The notes: generated by a model not told the origin, from the sequence alone. Shown: positions 1-8,995, numbered from the stretch's first letter. The stretch: 64,000 bases of DNA from Mesonia oceanica (GCF_902499555.1 NZ_CABVMM010000001.1:62001-126000); one strand, 5' to 3'. Numbers and translations: made by a program.

Positions 1-95
1 TCCCCTTTATCTGGAGCATATAGTAAACCTACTCCTGCTCCAATAGCAGCACCGGTTAATAAAGCTAAGATGGTAGTTCCTGTATTATTTGCCAT
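1..95 (-). CDS. YtxH-like small membrane protein (5' part only)
   Basis: Only the first 31 codons lie inside the window; the gene runs off the left edge. The ATG is at 95-93 and the readable protein begins MANNTGTTILALLTGAAIGA, followed by a Gly/Ala-rich hydrophobic helix and YAPDKG. A short N-terminal helix rich in Gly and Ala that ends in LLYAP-KG is the hallmark of YtxH/gas-vesicle-like general stress proteins, which are small single-pass membrane proteins. The family assignment rests on this N-terminus alone, so it is moderately secure. The function in this organism cannot be told from the fragment. Confidence 0.65.
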   Translation of the reverse strand, partial: MANNTGTTILALLTGAAIGAGVGLLYAPDKG

Positions 96-231
96 AACAT
101 TTGTTTTAAAGGTTAATTAATATTTCCTCCAAATTTAACATTTATACCGACCGCTTGTTGTTAATAACCGGTTAATATCCTGAAATCCAATGCTAAAATT
201 ATCTTAATGGATGAGTAGAAGTTTTATACAC

Positions 232-268
232 AAAAAAAGCGCATTCAACTTTATTTGCTGAATACGCT
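232..268 (-). terminator. Rho-independent terminator of glnS
   Basis: A 10-bp stem (238-247 with 259-268, one G-T wobble) has an 11-base loop and, read on the minus strand, is followed by a run of seven U (complement of 232-238). It lies 23 bases past the glnS stop codon. Confidence 0.75.
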
Positions 269-291
269 ATCACACTTAAATAATGATCATA

Positions 292-1968
292 TTATTTCTT
301 CTTTGCCCAAGAATCACGAAGGGTGACTGTTCTGTTGAAGACTAATTTCTCGGAAGAACTGGTCTTATCAATGCAGAAATAACCAATACGCTGAAACTGA
401 AAATGTTCCAACTCTTTAGCGTCTTTTAAACTTGGTTCTACGTAACCGGTAATTACTTCTAACGAGTTAGGGTTTACAAACTCTAGATAGTCTTTTTCTT
501 TATCGGCATCGGGAGCTTCCACCGTAAATAAACGATCGTATAAGCGTACTTCTGCAGCAACCGCATGTTTTGTAGAAACCCAGTGCAACGTTCCTTTTAC
601 TTTGCGTTGAGATTCTTCAGTACCGCTTCCACTTTTACTTAAAGGGTCATACGTACAATGAATTTCAGTAATATTTCCTTCTTCATCTTTTACAACATCT
701 TCTCCTTTGATGATATAAGCATTCTTCAATCGTACTTCTTTTCCTAAAGTTAACCTAAAGAATTTACGGTTGGCACTTTCTTTAAAATCTTCCCGTTCAA
801 TATATAATTCTTTCGAAAAGGGAACTTGCCTACTTCCTGCTGCTTCATCTTCCGGATTGTTTTCTGCCTCTAACCACTCCTCTTCTTTCTCGTAATTCGT
901 AATCACTAATTTAACCGGATCTAAAACGCCCATTACTCTTGGGGCAATTTTATTTAAATCTTCCCGGGCACAAAATTCCAAATGTGAAAGATCAATGATA
1001 TTTTCACGCTTTCCTACACCAATGGATTCTGCAAATTTTCTAATGGAATTTGGCGTATATCCTCTTCTGCGTAATCCGGAAATAGTAGGCATGCGTGGAT
1101 CGTCCCACGAATCTACCAATCCTTTTTCTACCAATTGCGCTAATTTACGTTTACTAACTACGGTATGACTTAAATTACGACGTGCAAACTCTCGCTGTTT
1201 AGGTTGAAAATCTTCAGGTTTGCTTACTTTATTCACAAACCAATTGTATAACTCTCTGTGCGGAAGAAACTCCAATGTACAAAAGGAATGCGAAATCGAT
1301 TCGATAAAATCACTCTCTCCATGAGCCCAATCGTACATCGGGTAAATTTTCCATTCTTGATTGGTTCTATGGTGAGCTTTATGTACACAACGATACATAA
1401 TTGGGTCACGCATTAACATATTGGAAGAAGTCATATCTATTTTAGCACGGAGTACATGAGCTCCTTCTGGCGTATCGCCGTTTTTCATTTCTTCAAAAAG
1501 AGCTAAGTTTTCTTCTACAGAACGCTCACGATACGGACTTTCTTTACCAGGCTCTGTGGGTGTTCCTTTTTGGTTGGCAATGGCTTCCGAAGTTTGGCTA
1601 TCTACATAGGCATCTCCATTTTTAATCATTTCTACCGCCCAATCATAGAGCTGCTGGAAGTAGTCTGAAGCATAACATTCTTTCGCCCATTTAAAGCCTA
1701 ACCATGCTACATCGCGTTTAATAGAATCTACAAACTCCCGCTCTTCTTTAATAGGATTGGTATCGTCAAAACGAAGATTTACAGGCGCATTGTAGCGTAA
1801 TCCTAAGCCAAAATTTAAGTTGATCGATGAGGCATGACCAATGTGTAAATAACCATTAGGCTCTGGGGGAAATCTAAATTTTAAATCTTCCTTTTTGTAG
1901 CCTCCGCTCGCTAAATCGTCTTCTATAATTTGTTCTATAAAATTGAGTGACTTATTTTCTTCTGCCAT
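292..1968 (-). CDS. glnS: Glutaminyl-tRNA synthetase
   Basis: Class I aminoacyl-tRNA synthetase that charges tRNA-Gln with glutamine in the cytoplasm. The 558-residue product matches the usual length of about 550. The signature PPEPNGYLHIGHA is at residues 34-46, including the HIGH motif at 42-45, and the KMSKS-like loop reads VVSKRKLA near residue 275. The C-terminal half forms the two beta-barrel anticodon-binding domains, recognisable from the closing segment that includes FQRIGYFCID. Two Bacteroidota-like -7 boxes, TATTTTTG (1997-2004) and TAACTTTG (1988-1995), lie on the minus strand just upstream of the ATG, so it probably has its own promoter. It is monocistronic, with a terminator on its 3' side. 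Presence of GlnRS implies direct glutamine charging. Confidence 0.97.
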   Translation of the reverse strand: MAEENKSLNFIEQIIEDDLASGGYKKEDLKFRFPPEPNGYLHIGHASSINLNFGLGLRYNAPVNLRFDDTNPIKEEREFVDSIKRDVAWLGFKWAKECYASDYFQQLYDWAVEMIKNGDAYVDSQTSEAIANQKGTPTEPGKESPYRERSVEENLALFEEMKNGDTPEGAHVLRAKIDMTSSNMLMRDPIMYRCVHKAHHRTNQEWKIYPMYDWAHGESDFIESISHSFCTLEFLPHRELYNWFVNKVSKPEDFQPKQREFARRNLSHTVVSKRKLAQLVEKGLVDSWDDPRMPTISGLRRRGYTPNSIRKFAESIGVGKRENIIDLSHLEFCAREDLNKIAPRVMGVLDPVKLVITNYEKEEEWLEAENNPEDEAAGSRQVPFSKELYIEREDFKESANRKFFRLTLGKEVRLKNAYIIKGEDVVKDEEGNITEIHCTYDPLSKSGSGTEESQRKVKGTLHWVSTKHAVAAEVRLYDRLFTVEAPDADKEKDYLEFVNPNSLEVITGYVEPSLKDAKELEHFQFQRIGYFCIDKTSSSEKLVFNRTVTLRDSWAKKK

Positions 1969-2150
1969 AATTTTTCATATAAAAACGCAAAGTTATCAAA
2001 AATAAAATCGCACGGCATAGGAAAGCAATTAGAAAGCAAATTATTTTTAAATCCTTACTGCTTAGGGTTAAAATAAAGCTAAACTAAAGTATATTACGAG
2101 GGAAAACTTCAGCATTTATTAATTTTAAATTGAATTAAATTCAGTTACTT

Positions 2151-2210
2151 ATGAAAAATTACAACTCCTCTCCTATTGTTGAATTTTTAGAAGTTCTGAG
2201 CCATGGCTAA
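2151..2210 (+). CDS. Possible 19-codon upstream ORF overlapping the permease start
   Basis: ATG at 2151 opens a 19-residue reading frame (MKNYNSSPIVEFLEVLSHG) whose stop codon TAA at 2208-2210 overlaps the first codons of the permease gene at 2203 in another frame. It has no recognisable domain. The overlap could couple translation or act as a leader, but a short ORF in AT-rich DNA can occur by chance. Low confidence. Confidence 0.25.
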   Translation: MKNYNSSPIVEFLEVLSHG

Positions 2211-3495
2211 AAATTCCTCTAAATTAAATCCGTTATCCGTTTGGGCACTTGCTGCCGGAGGAATGGTAGGTGGCGGTATTTATACAGTTCTTGGTGTCGT
2301 CATTGCTGTTTCTGCACAATGGACCTGGTTAGCTTTTGTTCTTACTGGACTTATCGCTATTCCATCAGCCTATAGTTATGTATTTCTCACCAATAAATTT
2401 CACGAAGAAGGGGGTGCCTTTGTATTTCTTGAAAAGGTAGATGATAAAAAAATGGCCGGTAACCTCAGCTGGTTATTAATTATTGGCTATGTCTTAACCA
2501 TATCGGTTTACGCTTATGCTTTTGGACATTACCTTTCCTTTGCTTTTCACGGTGATCCTTTATTAATGCGTTTGCTCGCTGCAGGCATTGTCATCGCTTT
2601 AATTTTATTGAATTTAGCAGGAGTAGGAAAACTGACCAATGTGGAGATTATTATCGTTTCCGTTAACCTTCTCGTATTATTGGCTTTAGGTATTTACGGA
2701 CTAGCCCATTGGGACACCTCTCAACTTACCGCGGGGATCAGTCCGCGGCCCATTTGGTCCAGTTTAATTGGAGGAGCTTCCATATTTATGGCTTATGAAG
2801 GCTTTCAGCTACTTACCTACGAATACGATAAAATTAAAAATCCCGAAAAAAGCTTTATGCCAACATTAATGAGCGCGGTCATTTTTGTGGTCATCCTTTA
2901 TGCGGTAGTAGCGCTTGGAGCAACCATGGTTGGTGGTGCCACTTCTATGATTAGTTTTAAAGAAATTGCTTTGTCCATTTCGGCTGAATCGGCTTTTGGG
3001 AAAACCGGACTTATCGTCATGACCGTTGCTGCAGGTTTTGCCACGGCAGCTGCCATTAATTCAACTTTATTTTCTACAGCCAATTTATCCAAACGTATTG
3101 CCTCTCAAAACGAACTTCCTTCTTGGTTTAATCACACCAATAAAAACGATGTTCCCGATCGATCGATTATTGTTCTAGGTACTTTAGCCGGGACCTTAGC
3201 TATTGTCGGCTCATTGAGTTCATTGGTGGAAGCAGCAAGTTTAGCCTTCTTATTTACCTTCGGAATTGTGAATTGGATTGCTTACCGCGAATCTGAAAAA
3301 CGAAAATGGATCCCCTTAATGGGAATTATTATTGGAATCTTAGTAGGCTTGGCATTGATTTTTAGGTTAGTGATTTCTAAACCCATTGCCCTAGGTGGAA
3401 TTTTAGCCTTGGTCTTACTCATCATTATGGGGAGACCCTACTTATTAAAGAAAAAAGAAAAAACACAACAAAAAGCCCAAGAAGATGAACACTAA
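2203..3495 (+). CDS. APC-family amino acid permease
   Basis: Integral inner-membrane transporter of the amino acid-polyamine-organocation superfamily, 430 residues, the standard size for about twelve transmembrane helices. The first helix carries the family's Gly-rich unwound substrate motif, AAGGMVGGGIYTVLG at residues 17-31, which corresponds to the G-S/G-I-F/Y-type motif of TM1. The sixth-helix region near residue 190 contains GGASIFMAYEGFQLLTYE, a typical TM6 signature. The C-terminus is a charged cytoplasmic tail rich in Lys, Gln and Glu. The substrate cannot be read from sequence; amino acid/proton symport is the family default. The start used is ATG 2203. The gene overlaps the next one by 11 bases, so the two are probably co-transcribed. 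Confidence 0.88.
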   Translation: MAKNSSKLNPLSVWALAAGGMVGGGIYTVLGVVIAVSAQWTWLAFVLTGLIAIPSAYSYVFLTNKFHEEGGAFVFLEKVDDKKMAGNLSWLLIIGYVLTISVYAYAFGHYLSFAFHGDPLLMRLLAAGIVIALILLNLAGVGKLTNVEIIIVSVNLLVLLALGIYGLAHWDTSQLTAGISPRPIWSSLIGGASIFMAYEGFQLLTYEYDKIKNPEKSFMPTLMSAVIFVVILYAVVALGATMVGGATSMISFKEIALSISAESAFGKTGLIVMTVAAGFATAAAINSTLFSTANLSKRIASQNELPSWFNHTNKNDVPDRSIIVLGTLAGTLAIVGSLSSLVEAASLAFLFTFGIVNWIAYRESEKRKWIPLMGIIIGILVGLALIFRLVISKPIALGGILALVLLIIMGRPYLLKKKEKTQQKAQEDEH

Positions 3496-4246
3496 ATTTA
3501 TAACGTTATTGATGGGAATGCTACTGCTTTTTAGTTGTCATTCATCCGAGGAAAAACCCTCAAAACTGCGTATAGGACAGTTTATGTTCACCGATCTTCC
3601 AGTGGAAATTACCTTTACGAAAAAAGGAAAACCTTCCCTTCAGCAACAAATGAAGTATACCGAATTATCAGATTATCAACCTATAAATTCAGGAACTTAT
3701 ACAGTAGAAGTAAAAGCTGAAAATCAATTACTACTAAAGAAAAAAATAGGCATTGGGACCAGTGGAGTTTATACCTTGATGCTTTATGGAATTTTACAGG
3801 AAAACCCCACTACCAATGAAAAAACCACCAAAACAAAATTACACGAAATTGTGGAAGGTGAAGAAGCAACCACGCCCAACGGAAATTTACCGCAACTAAA
3901 AGTGTTAAATGATGAATTTGAATGCGGTAAAGACGAAGCAAAAATAAGATGGGTTCATTTAGCAGCCGGAGTAGAAGAGATTTCAGCAGAAGTTTTTTCA
4001 AATCAAGAAACAATTACCAAAAAACTACCTTCACTTACCTATCCCAAGCTATCCCAAACTAAAGCACTTTCAACCTTTCAATATAGCGTAAATTGGAAAT
4101 TGAAAGGAAGTAAAGTAAATGTAGCCCAAGAACAACTAACTATTGAATCCCAAAAATTATATACTTGTTTTGTAGTAGGAATCGAAGGAAAATATATTGA
4201 TAGTTTAAAAGTTGTTACGGGAGAAACAGCTAAGAAAAAATTTTAA
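3485..4246 (+). CDS. Lipoprotein with two DUF4397-like modules
   Basis: The protein starts with a lipoprotein signal peptide; the lipobox LLFSC places the lipidated cysteine at residue 18. Two related modules follow. One, around residues 27-100, contains TDLPVEITF and INSGTYTVEVKAENQLLLKK. The second, around 150-240, contains AKIRWVHLAAGVEEISAEVF. The pattern of a small beta-sandwich with SGTYTVEV and a closing YTLMLYG matches what I know of DUF4397 domains, although the match is by eye and distant. It is 253 residues long, envelope-anchored, and overlaps the permease stop by 11 bases, so it may be a surface partner of that transporter. No specific function is proposed. Confidence 0.55.
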   Translation: MNTKFITLLMGMLLLFSCHSSEEKPSKLRIGQFMFTDLPVEITFTKKGKPSLQQQMKYTELSDYQPINSGTYTVEVKAENQLLLKKKIGIGTSGVYTLMLYGILQENPTTNEKTTKTKLHEIVEGEEATTPNGNLPQLKVLNDEFECGKDEAKIRWVHLAAGVEEISAEVFSNQETITKKLPSLTYPKLSQTKALSTFQYSVNWKLKGSKVNVAQEQLTIESQKLYTCFVVGIEGKYIDSLKVVTGETAKKKF

Positions 4247-4271
4247 ACCTTATTTTTACAAAAAATATTTT

Positions 4272-4628
4272 ATGGGAATTATTAAGCTGAATAACATACG
4301 GGTATTTGCACATCACGGTTGTTTAACCGAAGAAGGAAAAATAGGTAGCGATTACCGGGTAGATGTAGAGATTCATGCCGCTTTGGAAACTTCTTCCGTT
4401 TCAGATGAATTAAAAGATACCGTTGATTATGTGCACCTTAACCGCATTGTAAAAGAAGAAATGGCGCAGCGTTCGAAACTCTTGGAACATGTGGCTAAAC
4501 GCATCATTGACCGTATTTTTCATGACTTGGAAATGGTAGAACAAGCAGAAGTAACAGTTTCTAAAATCAATCCGCCCCTGGGAGGAGATGTAGAAAATGT
4601 ATCAATTATATTATCTAAAGCAAGATAA
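4272..4628 (+). CDS. folB: Dihydroneopterin aldolase
   Basis: Catalyses cleavage of dihydroneopterin to hydroxymethyl-dihydropterin in folate synthesis. The 118-residue product has the usual family length. Visible signatures are the N-terminal IRVFAHHGCLTEEGKIG, with a Gly-containing turn after HHG, the central DTVDYVHLNRIV with the Tyr used in catalysis, LLEHVAKRIIDRI with the conserved Glu, and the C-terminal VSKINPPLGGDVENVSI with the catalytic Lys. An in-frame extension to 4212 exists, but the ATG at 4272 gives the canonical start MGIIKLNNIRV and avoids overlapping the lipoprotein. It is a free-standing homo-oligomeric cytosolic enzyme; no other folate gene lies nearby. Confidence 0.93.
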   Translation: MGIIKLNNIRVFAHHGCLTEEGKIGSDYRVDVEIHAALETSSVSDELKDTVDYVHLNRIVKEEMAQRSKLLEHVAKRIIDRIFHDLEMVEQAEVTVSKINPPLGGDVENVSIILSKAR

Positions 4629-4631
4629 ATA

Positions 4632-4661
4632 TTTGCTTTTAGCTAAAATTTATTACATTTG
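4632..4661 (+). promoter_or_regulatory. Bacteroidota-type promoter of tRNA-Cys
   Basis: TTTG at 4632-4635 and TACATTTG at 4654-4661, 18 bases apart, fit the -33/-7 consensus TTTG...TAnnTTTG used by the Bacteroidota housekeeping sigma factor. The tRNA begins 19 bases downstream. The -33 element overlaps the region just after the folB stop codon. Confidence 0.75.
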
Positions 4662-4679
4662 CAGTCCTTAAATGTAAAG

Positions 4680-4750
4680 GGTGCCGTGGCCGAGTGGCTA
4701 GGCAGTGGTCTGCAAAACCATGTACAGCGGTTCGAATCCGCTCGGCACCT
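4680..4750 (+). tRNA. tRNA-Cys (GCA)
   Basis: Cloverleaf of 71 nucleotides without encoded CCA. The acceptor stem is GGTGCCG (4680-4686) with CGGCACC (4743-4749), discriminator T 4750. The anticodon stem GTGGT/ACCAT encloses loop CTGCAAA, giving anticodon GCA at 4712-4714. The T arm reads GCGG-TTCGAAT-CCGC. It has its own promoter upstream and a strong terminator just downstream. Confidence 0.97.
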
Positions 4751-4760
4751 CAAGAAAAAA

Positions 4761-4788
4761 GCCTTTCCAAATGGAAAGGCTTTTTTTA
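4761..4788. terminator. Bidirectional terminator between tRNA-Cys and LysE-type gene
   Basis: GCCTTTCC (4761-4768) and GGAAAGGC (4773-4780) form an 8-bp hairpin with a four-base loop, with an A-rich run on the left and seven T on the right, so it can end transcripts from both strands. It lies just past the stop codon of the convergent minus-strand gene. Confidence 0.85.
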
Positions 4789-5487
4789 TAAATCGTCGTT
4801 ATCGTTATTAGGAATCACGTTTTCTACTCTGTTTTCCAATTGTTCCATTTCTGAAGGAAAAATTCCGCGGGAAACCAATACCAGACCAAAGATAACAATC
4901 ACCACACTAATTCCCCTTTTTAAGCGGTAAATTCGAGTAGGGGTTAATTTATGATTTAAGCGTTTAGCCAATAATATCTTCAATAAGTCAATCACAAAAT
5001 AAGTGGCGATTACGGTGGTAAAAAACACTAATAAGCGTTCTGGATCCATTTCTAATTGCGGACCAAATATAATAATCAAGCCTAACCAAAAACCTAATAC
5101 ACCAATATTTACAAAATTGAGTAGAAACCCTTTAATGGCGAGTTGAAATAAAGCACTTTTCTTTAGTTTTCTAATCCCTTCTTCTTCATCTGGATGCGGA
5201 ATAGCTTTTTTCTCTTTTACAAACGTAATTACCCCGTAAGTAGCCATGATACAACCACCAAATATAAACAAGGCGGGATCGTCTTTGATGCTGTTCAATA
5301 ATTTGCTAGTCCCTAAATAAGCTATTGATAGAAAGAAAATATCGGCTATAATCACACCAATATCAAAAAAAACTGCTGCCCGAAATCCTTTGATGGCAGC
5401 AGTTTCCAATAAAACAAAAAATACAGGACCTAACAAGAAGGCCAAAAAAAAGCCTAACGGAATTCCTGCAAAAATGTCTTGTAGCAT
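4786..5487 (-). CDS. LysE-family transporter
   Basis: Polytopic inner-membrane protein of 233 residues with about six hydrophobic helices. The N-terminus MLQDIFAGIPLGFFLAFLLG followed by PVFFVLLETAAIKGFRAA is the LysE/RhtB signature (G-P-x-x-x-x-x-x-x-x-x-x-x-x-G). Members export amino acids or related small molecules. The middle contains a charged loop (FVKEKKAIPHPDEEEGIRKLKK) and the C-terminus is acidic. The substrate is not predictable. It is monocistronic, converging on the tRNA-Cys terminator. Confidence 0.85.
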   Translation of the reverse strand: MLQDIFAGIPLGFFLAFLLGPVFFVLLETAAIKGFRAAVFFDIGVIIADIFFLSIAYLGTSKLLNSIKDDPALFIFGGCIMATYGVITFVKEKKAIPHPDEEEGIRKLKKSALFQLAIKGFLLNFVNIGVLGFWLGLIIIFGPQLEMDPERLLVFFTTVIATYFVIDLLKILLAKRLNHKLTPTRIYRLKRGISVVIVIFGLVLVSRGIFPSEMEQLENRVENVIPNNDNDDL

Positions 5488-5539
5488 AAAATTGTTTTCT
5501 AAACTCGTTTACACAAAGGTAAGCAATAGCAATTTAATT

Positions 5540-6214
5540 TTACCTAAGCTTAATGGTTCCTCCCAAAGTGGTCTTTTTATCTACTTTTTCTGGTTGACCG
5601 TAAATATGAATGTCACCACCGGCTTGTACTTTTGCTTTACAGTATTTAGAAGCGTTTACATCTGCCTCTCCTCCAGCCTGTACTTTTACTTCGGTTGTAT
5701 CGGTTTTTAAATCTTCCCCATCATAATTACCTCCGGTTTTTACTTCAACCGTCTGATTAATAGCTTTCCCGGAAGTTTGGATTACTCCTCCCGTAACACT
5801 TTTTATTTCTAAATTGTCTATAGTTAAAGAACCGGCGATGATTTGAGCACCTTCTTGTACTTTTAAATTTAGGAAGCTTTGTTCGATACTTCCTTCAATT
5901 TCTATATAAGAACCTTCGTTGGCATCAATCACCTCTGCCGTTTTGTAATAGACTTTAATTTTGGTATCGGTTTCGCTCCAAATATTATCTAAACCGAGTT
6001 TTATTTTTAAAACACCGTTTTTTACTTTCGCTTCGATTTCATCGTTATCGAAACCGGTAGCGACAATTTTATTTTCGTTGGAGGGAATCAAAGTCGCCTG
6101 AATTTTACTATAAATCTTGATTTCTGAAAAATCTTCTGCAAGGTCTATTTCTGTTTTTTGTGCAAAGCCAGCACAACTAACACTTACTAAGAATAAAAAA
6201 AATAACTTTTTCAT
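5540..6214 (-). CDS. Head GIN domain protein (DUF2807), exported
   Basis: A secretory signal peptide (residues 1-19, ending AGFAQ) is followed by a single DUF2807 domain, which forms a right-handed parallel beta-helix-like or beta-sandwich fold. The repetitive GGEADVNAS, QAGGDIHIYG and TLGGTIKLR near the C-terminus are characteristic: such proteins usually end in G-x-x-x-Y/I-G-x-P followed by a short G-rich strand. The start fits the family: the first strand is FSEIKIYSKIQATLI. They are very common in Bacteroidota periplasm or outer membrane, with no assigned biochemical function. Length 224. Confidence 0.85.
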   Translation of the reverse strand: MKKLFFLFLVSVSCAGFAQKTEIDLAEDFSEIKIYSKIQATLIPSNENKIVATGFDNDEIEAKVKNGVLKIKLGLDNIWSETDTKIKVYYKTAEVIDANEGSYIEIEGSIEQSFLNLKVQEGAQIIAGSLTIDNLEIKSVTGGVIQTSGKAINQTVEVKTGGNYDGEDLKTDTTEVKVQAGGEADVNASKYCKAKVQAGGDIHIYGQPEKVDKKTTLGGTIKLR

Positions 6215-6407
6215 AAGGATTTGATTTAAATGAATGATACCTACAAATTTACAAAGGAATCTTACTTAATTTTCTGAAAATGATGTTAATTGAAGCTGAA
6301 AAGGAAACTTAGAACTAAAGTAACTCTATAAGCATTTTATAATTTAATAGGATAGCATCACTTTAAAATTTATTCTTCTTACTTAATAATTAGATACTGA
6401 GAATAAG

Positions 6408-6427
6408 ATTTCTGCCTTCGCAGGAAT
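6408..6427. repeat. Small palindromic repeat at rnr 3' end
   Basis: ATTTCTGC (6408-6415), loop CTTC, GCAGGAAT (6420-6427) form an 8-bp hairpin with one wobble, touching the rnr stop codon. The layout ATTCC-stem-loop-GGAAT resembles hairpins at 13330-13370 and 19985-20005 in this window, so it looks like a degenerate member of one dispersed family. It may also serve as an RNA 3' end. Confidence 0.5.
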
Positions 6428-8631
6428 TACACCTCTACTTCTTGCCTTGCCCCCACTAAATTAAAATCTAAATGACGTTTTACTAAATCGGCATTTTTTA
6501 CAGTAACATAAACCTCATCGCCTAATTGATACACCTTTTTGGTTTTTTTACCTACAATGGCAAAATTCTCCTGATCAAATTCAAAATGGTCTTCTTTAAT
6601 ATCACGTAAACGCACCATTCCTTCACATTTATTTTGCTCGATTTCTACATAAATTCCCCATTCTGTCACACCGGAAATAACCCCTAAAAACTGTTCGTTT
6701 TGATGGTCCTGCATAAACTTTACTTGCATGTATTTGATGGAATCCCGTTCTGCATTGGTAGCAAACATTTCCATATCACTACAATGGTTACAACGGCCTT
6801 CGTATTCTTCTTCGTTGGCCGAATTTTTTCCATCGATATAACGTTGCAATAAACGATGGGCCATCACATCGGGATAACGGCGAATAGGTGAGGTAAAATG
6901 TGAATAATAATCAAACGCCAAGCCATAATGACCAATATTGTTTGTACTGTAATAGGCTTTACTCATCGTACGAATGGTCAAGGTATCGACCATATTTTGT
7001 TCTTTTTTACCCTGAACATCTTTTAAAAGACCGTTTAAAGAACGGCTGACCGATTTTCTATCTTTCAGGTTAAGCTTATATCCAAATTTACCAACAACGT
7101 TCTCTAAAGCGGCTAATTTATCATCATTTGGTTCGTCATGGCAACGGTACACAAATGTTTTTTGTGGTTCTTGCTTTCCGATGAACTCAGATACTTTTTT
7201 ATTGGCCAAGAGCATAAACTCTTCAATGAGCTTATTGGCATCTTGGGAGGTTTTAAAATAAACGCCAATAGGATCGTTATGTTCATCTAAATTAAATTTC
7301 ACTTCCACCTTATCAAAAGAAATGGCACCGCTTGACATTCGTTTGGCACGCATTTTTTTAGCTAAACTATCCAAGGTCAAGACCGCTTCTACAATCTCCG
7401 GAGTGGTATCGTAAAGCTTTCCGGTAAGTGAAATTTCATTGGGAATACTTCCCTTTTTGGTTTCAATAATATGCTGAGCTTCTTCATAAGCAAAACGGGC
7501 ATCACTATAGGTGACCGTTCTTCCGAACCAATTCTTCACAACTTCCGCTTTTTTATTGATTTCAAAAACGGCAGAAAAGGTATATTTCTCTTCATGAGGT
7601 CGTAAGGAACAAGCATTATTCGATAACACTTCCGGTAACATCGGTACTACTCTATCTACTAAATAGATTGAAGTACCCCGTTCATAAGCTTCATCATCTA
7701 AGATGGTTCCCGGTTCTACATAATGCGAAACATCGGCAATGTGAATACCAATCTCATAATTTCCGTTTTCCAGGATTTTAAAACTCAGCGCATCGTCAAA
7801 ATCTTTCGCATCTTTCGGGTCGATAGTGAACGTAAGCGTATCCCGCATATCGCGACGCTTTTTAATTTCTTTTTCTTGAATCGAAGTATCTAATTGATTG
7901 GCAAATTCTTCCACTTCTTTCGGGAAATCATGCGGTAAACCATTTTCTATTAAAATAGTTTGCATTTCGGTTTCATGACTACCAGGTTCTCCCAAGACTT
8001 CCATCACACTTCCGGTTGGCGAATCTTTATCGTCCCATTTTTCAAATTTAACCGTCACCACCAATCCGTTTTTGGCTTCTTTGGGCAATTTGTCTTTGGG
8101 TACAAAAATATCGGTATACATCTTTGGATTTTGTATTTCTACAAATCCAAATTTATCGTTGAGGTGAAGTATTCCCACAAAATTCAATTTCTTGCGTTCG
8201 ATTACTTCCACGACTTCGCCTTCGTTCTTTTTATTGGTTCTTTTTCGGTACACATAAATTTTTACGCGGTCCCCATCAAAAGCTTTATTTATATTTTTCT
8301 GCGGAATGTATACATCTTCTTCCAGCTCTTCTACAATCACATAACCGTCCTTACGGGTAGTCATATCTAAAACGCCTTCGTAATAATTAACTTCTTCGTT
8401 AATTTTAAACTTCCCACGCTCTGCTTGTGCTATCTGTTTGCTTTTTACCAAGGTTGCCAGCTTTTTAATAATCTGGTTTCTACCATTGGCATTGGTAATA
8501 TCCAATACGTCAGCTAATTGCTTGTAATTAAAAGTTTGATTGGGATGATTGCGAAGTACCTTCAATATTTTTTTTGAAAGTCCGGGTATATTTTTTGATG
8601 TTCTTTTACGCTTACTTGATCTCTTTGCCAT
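6427..8631 (-). CDS. rnr: Ribonuclease R
   Basis: Processive 3'-5' exoribonuclease of the RNase II family that degrades structured RNA. Domain order in the 734-residue product: a Lys/Arg-rich N-terminus, winged helix (about 15-80), two cold-shock-like OB folds (about 85-145 and 150-215), the catalytic RNB domain (about 255-595) and a C-terminal S1 domain (about 640-725). The RNB metal-binding cluster reads DPKDAKDFDDAL at 271-282. The motif RRYPDVMAHRLLQRYI closes the RNB domain. It is transcribed away from the small genes at 8837. The intergenic 6215-6426 holds no gene. Confidence 0.96.
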   Translation of the reverse strand: MAKRSSKRKRTSKNIPGLSKKILKVLRNHPNQTFNYKQLADVLDITNANGRNQIIKKLATLVKSKQIAQAERGKFKINEEVNYYEGVLDMTTRKDGYVIVEELEEDVYIPQKNINKAFDGDRVKIYVYRKRTNKKNEGEVVEVIERKKLNFVGILHLNDKFGFVEIQNPKMYTDIFVPKDKLPKEAKNGLVVTVKFEKWDDKDSPTGSVMEVLGEPGSHETEMQTILIENGLPHDFPKEVEEFANQLDTSIQEKEIKKRRDMRDTLTFTIDPKDAKDFDDALSFKILENGNYEIGIHIADVSHYVEPGTILDDEAYERGTSIYLVDRVVPMLPEVLSNNACSLRPHEEKYTFSAVFEINKKAEVVKNWFGRTVTYSDARFAYEEAQHIIETKKGSIPNEISLTGKLYDTTPEIVEAVLTLDSLAKKMRAKRMSSGAISFDKVEVKFNLDEHNDPIGVYFKTSQDANKLIEEFMLLANKKVSEFIGKQEPQKTFVYRCHDEPNDDKLAALENVVGKFGYKLNLKDRKSVSRSLNGLLKDVQGKKEQNMVDTLTIRTMSKAYYSTNNIGHYGLAFDYYSHFTSPIRRYPDVMAHRLLQRYIDGKNSANEEEYEGRCNHCSDMEMFATNAERDSIKYMQVKFMQDHQNEQFLGVISGVTEWGIYVEIEQNKCEGMVRLRDIKEDHFEFDQENFAIVGKKTKKVYQLGDEVYVTVKNADLVKRHLDFNLVGARQEVEV

Positions 8632-8808
8632 CTACTATCTTCTTCTCTTCTTTATTTGTTAAAAATTAAAAATACATTTAAAAATTAAGAATGCGATTCT
8701 TTTAAATTAAAGTTTTGTTAAGTGACTACTCAATTGAAATATAGAGGACTAAATGAAAAAATTAAAGATAAAATAACTTTGAAATGTTAATCGTATCTTA
8801 AAATTTAT

Positions 8809-8816
8809 TAACTTTG
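8809..8816 (+). promoter_or_regulatory. -7 box upstream of the 52-residue ORF
   Basis: TAACTTTG matches TAnnTTTG and is 20 bases before the ATG at 8837. An identical word occurs at 8774-8781. No clear TTTG lies at the ideal distance for the -33 element, so this is a partial promoter match. Confidence 0.45.
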
Positions 8817-8836
8817 TAGTATATATATTAAAAATT

Positions 8837-8995
8837 ATGTACAAACAAAAGCGTTTATACTTACTTTTTTTTCTTATTTTTCTAATAGGCTTCACCTATT
8901 TATTGATAACCATCAATACTTACTTAAGTTCTAAAAATGAACCTGAAGTTATTCATAGAACTTCCACAACTTCAGTACATTTCAGAAAATATTAA
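8837..8995 (+). CDS. Small single-pass membrane protein, 52 residues
   Basis: ATG 8837 to TAA 8995 gives MYKQKRLYLLFFLIFLIGFT followed by more hydrophobic residues and a polar tail ending SVHFRKY. There is a positively charged start, one transmembrane helix at about residues 7-30 and a short exported or periplasmic tail. A TAnnTTTG box sits 20 bases upstream and the next gene begins 36 bases downstream in the same direction, so a real small gene is plausible. No family is recognised. Confidence 0.5.
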   Translation: MYKQKRLYLLFFLIFLIGFTYLLITINTYLSSKNEPEVIHRTSTTSVHFRKY

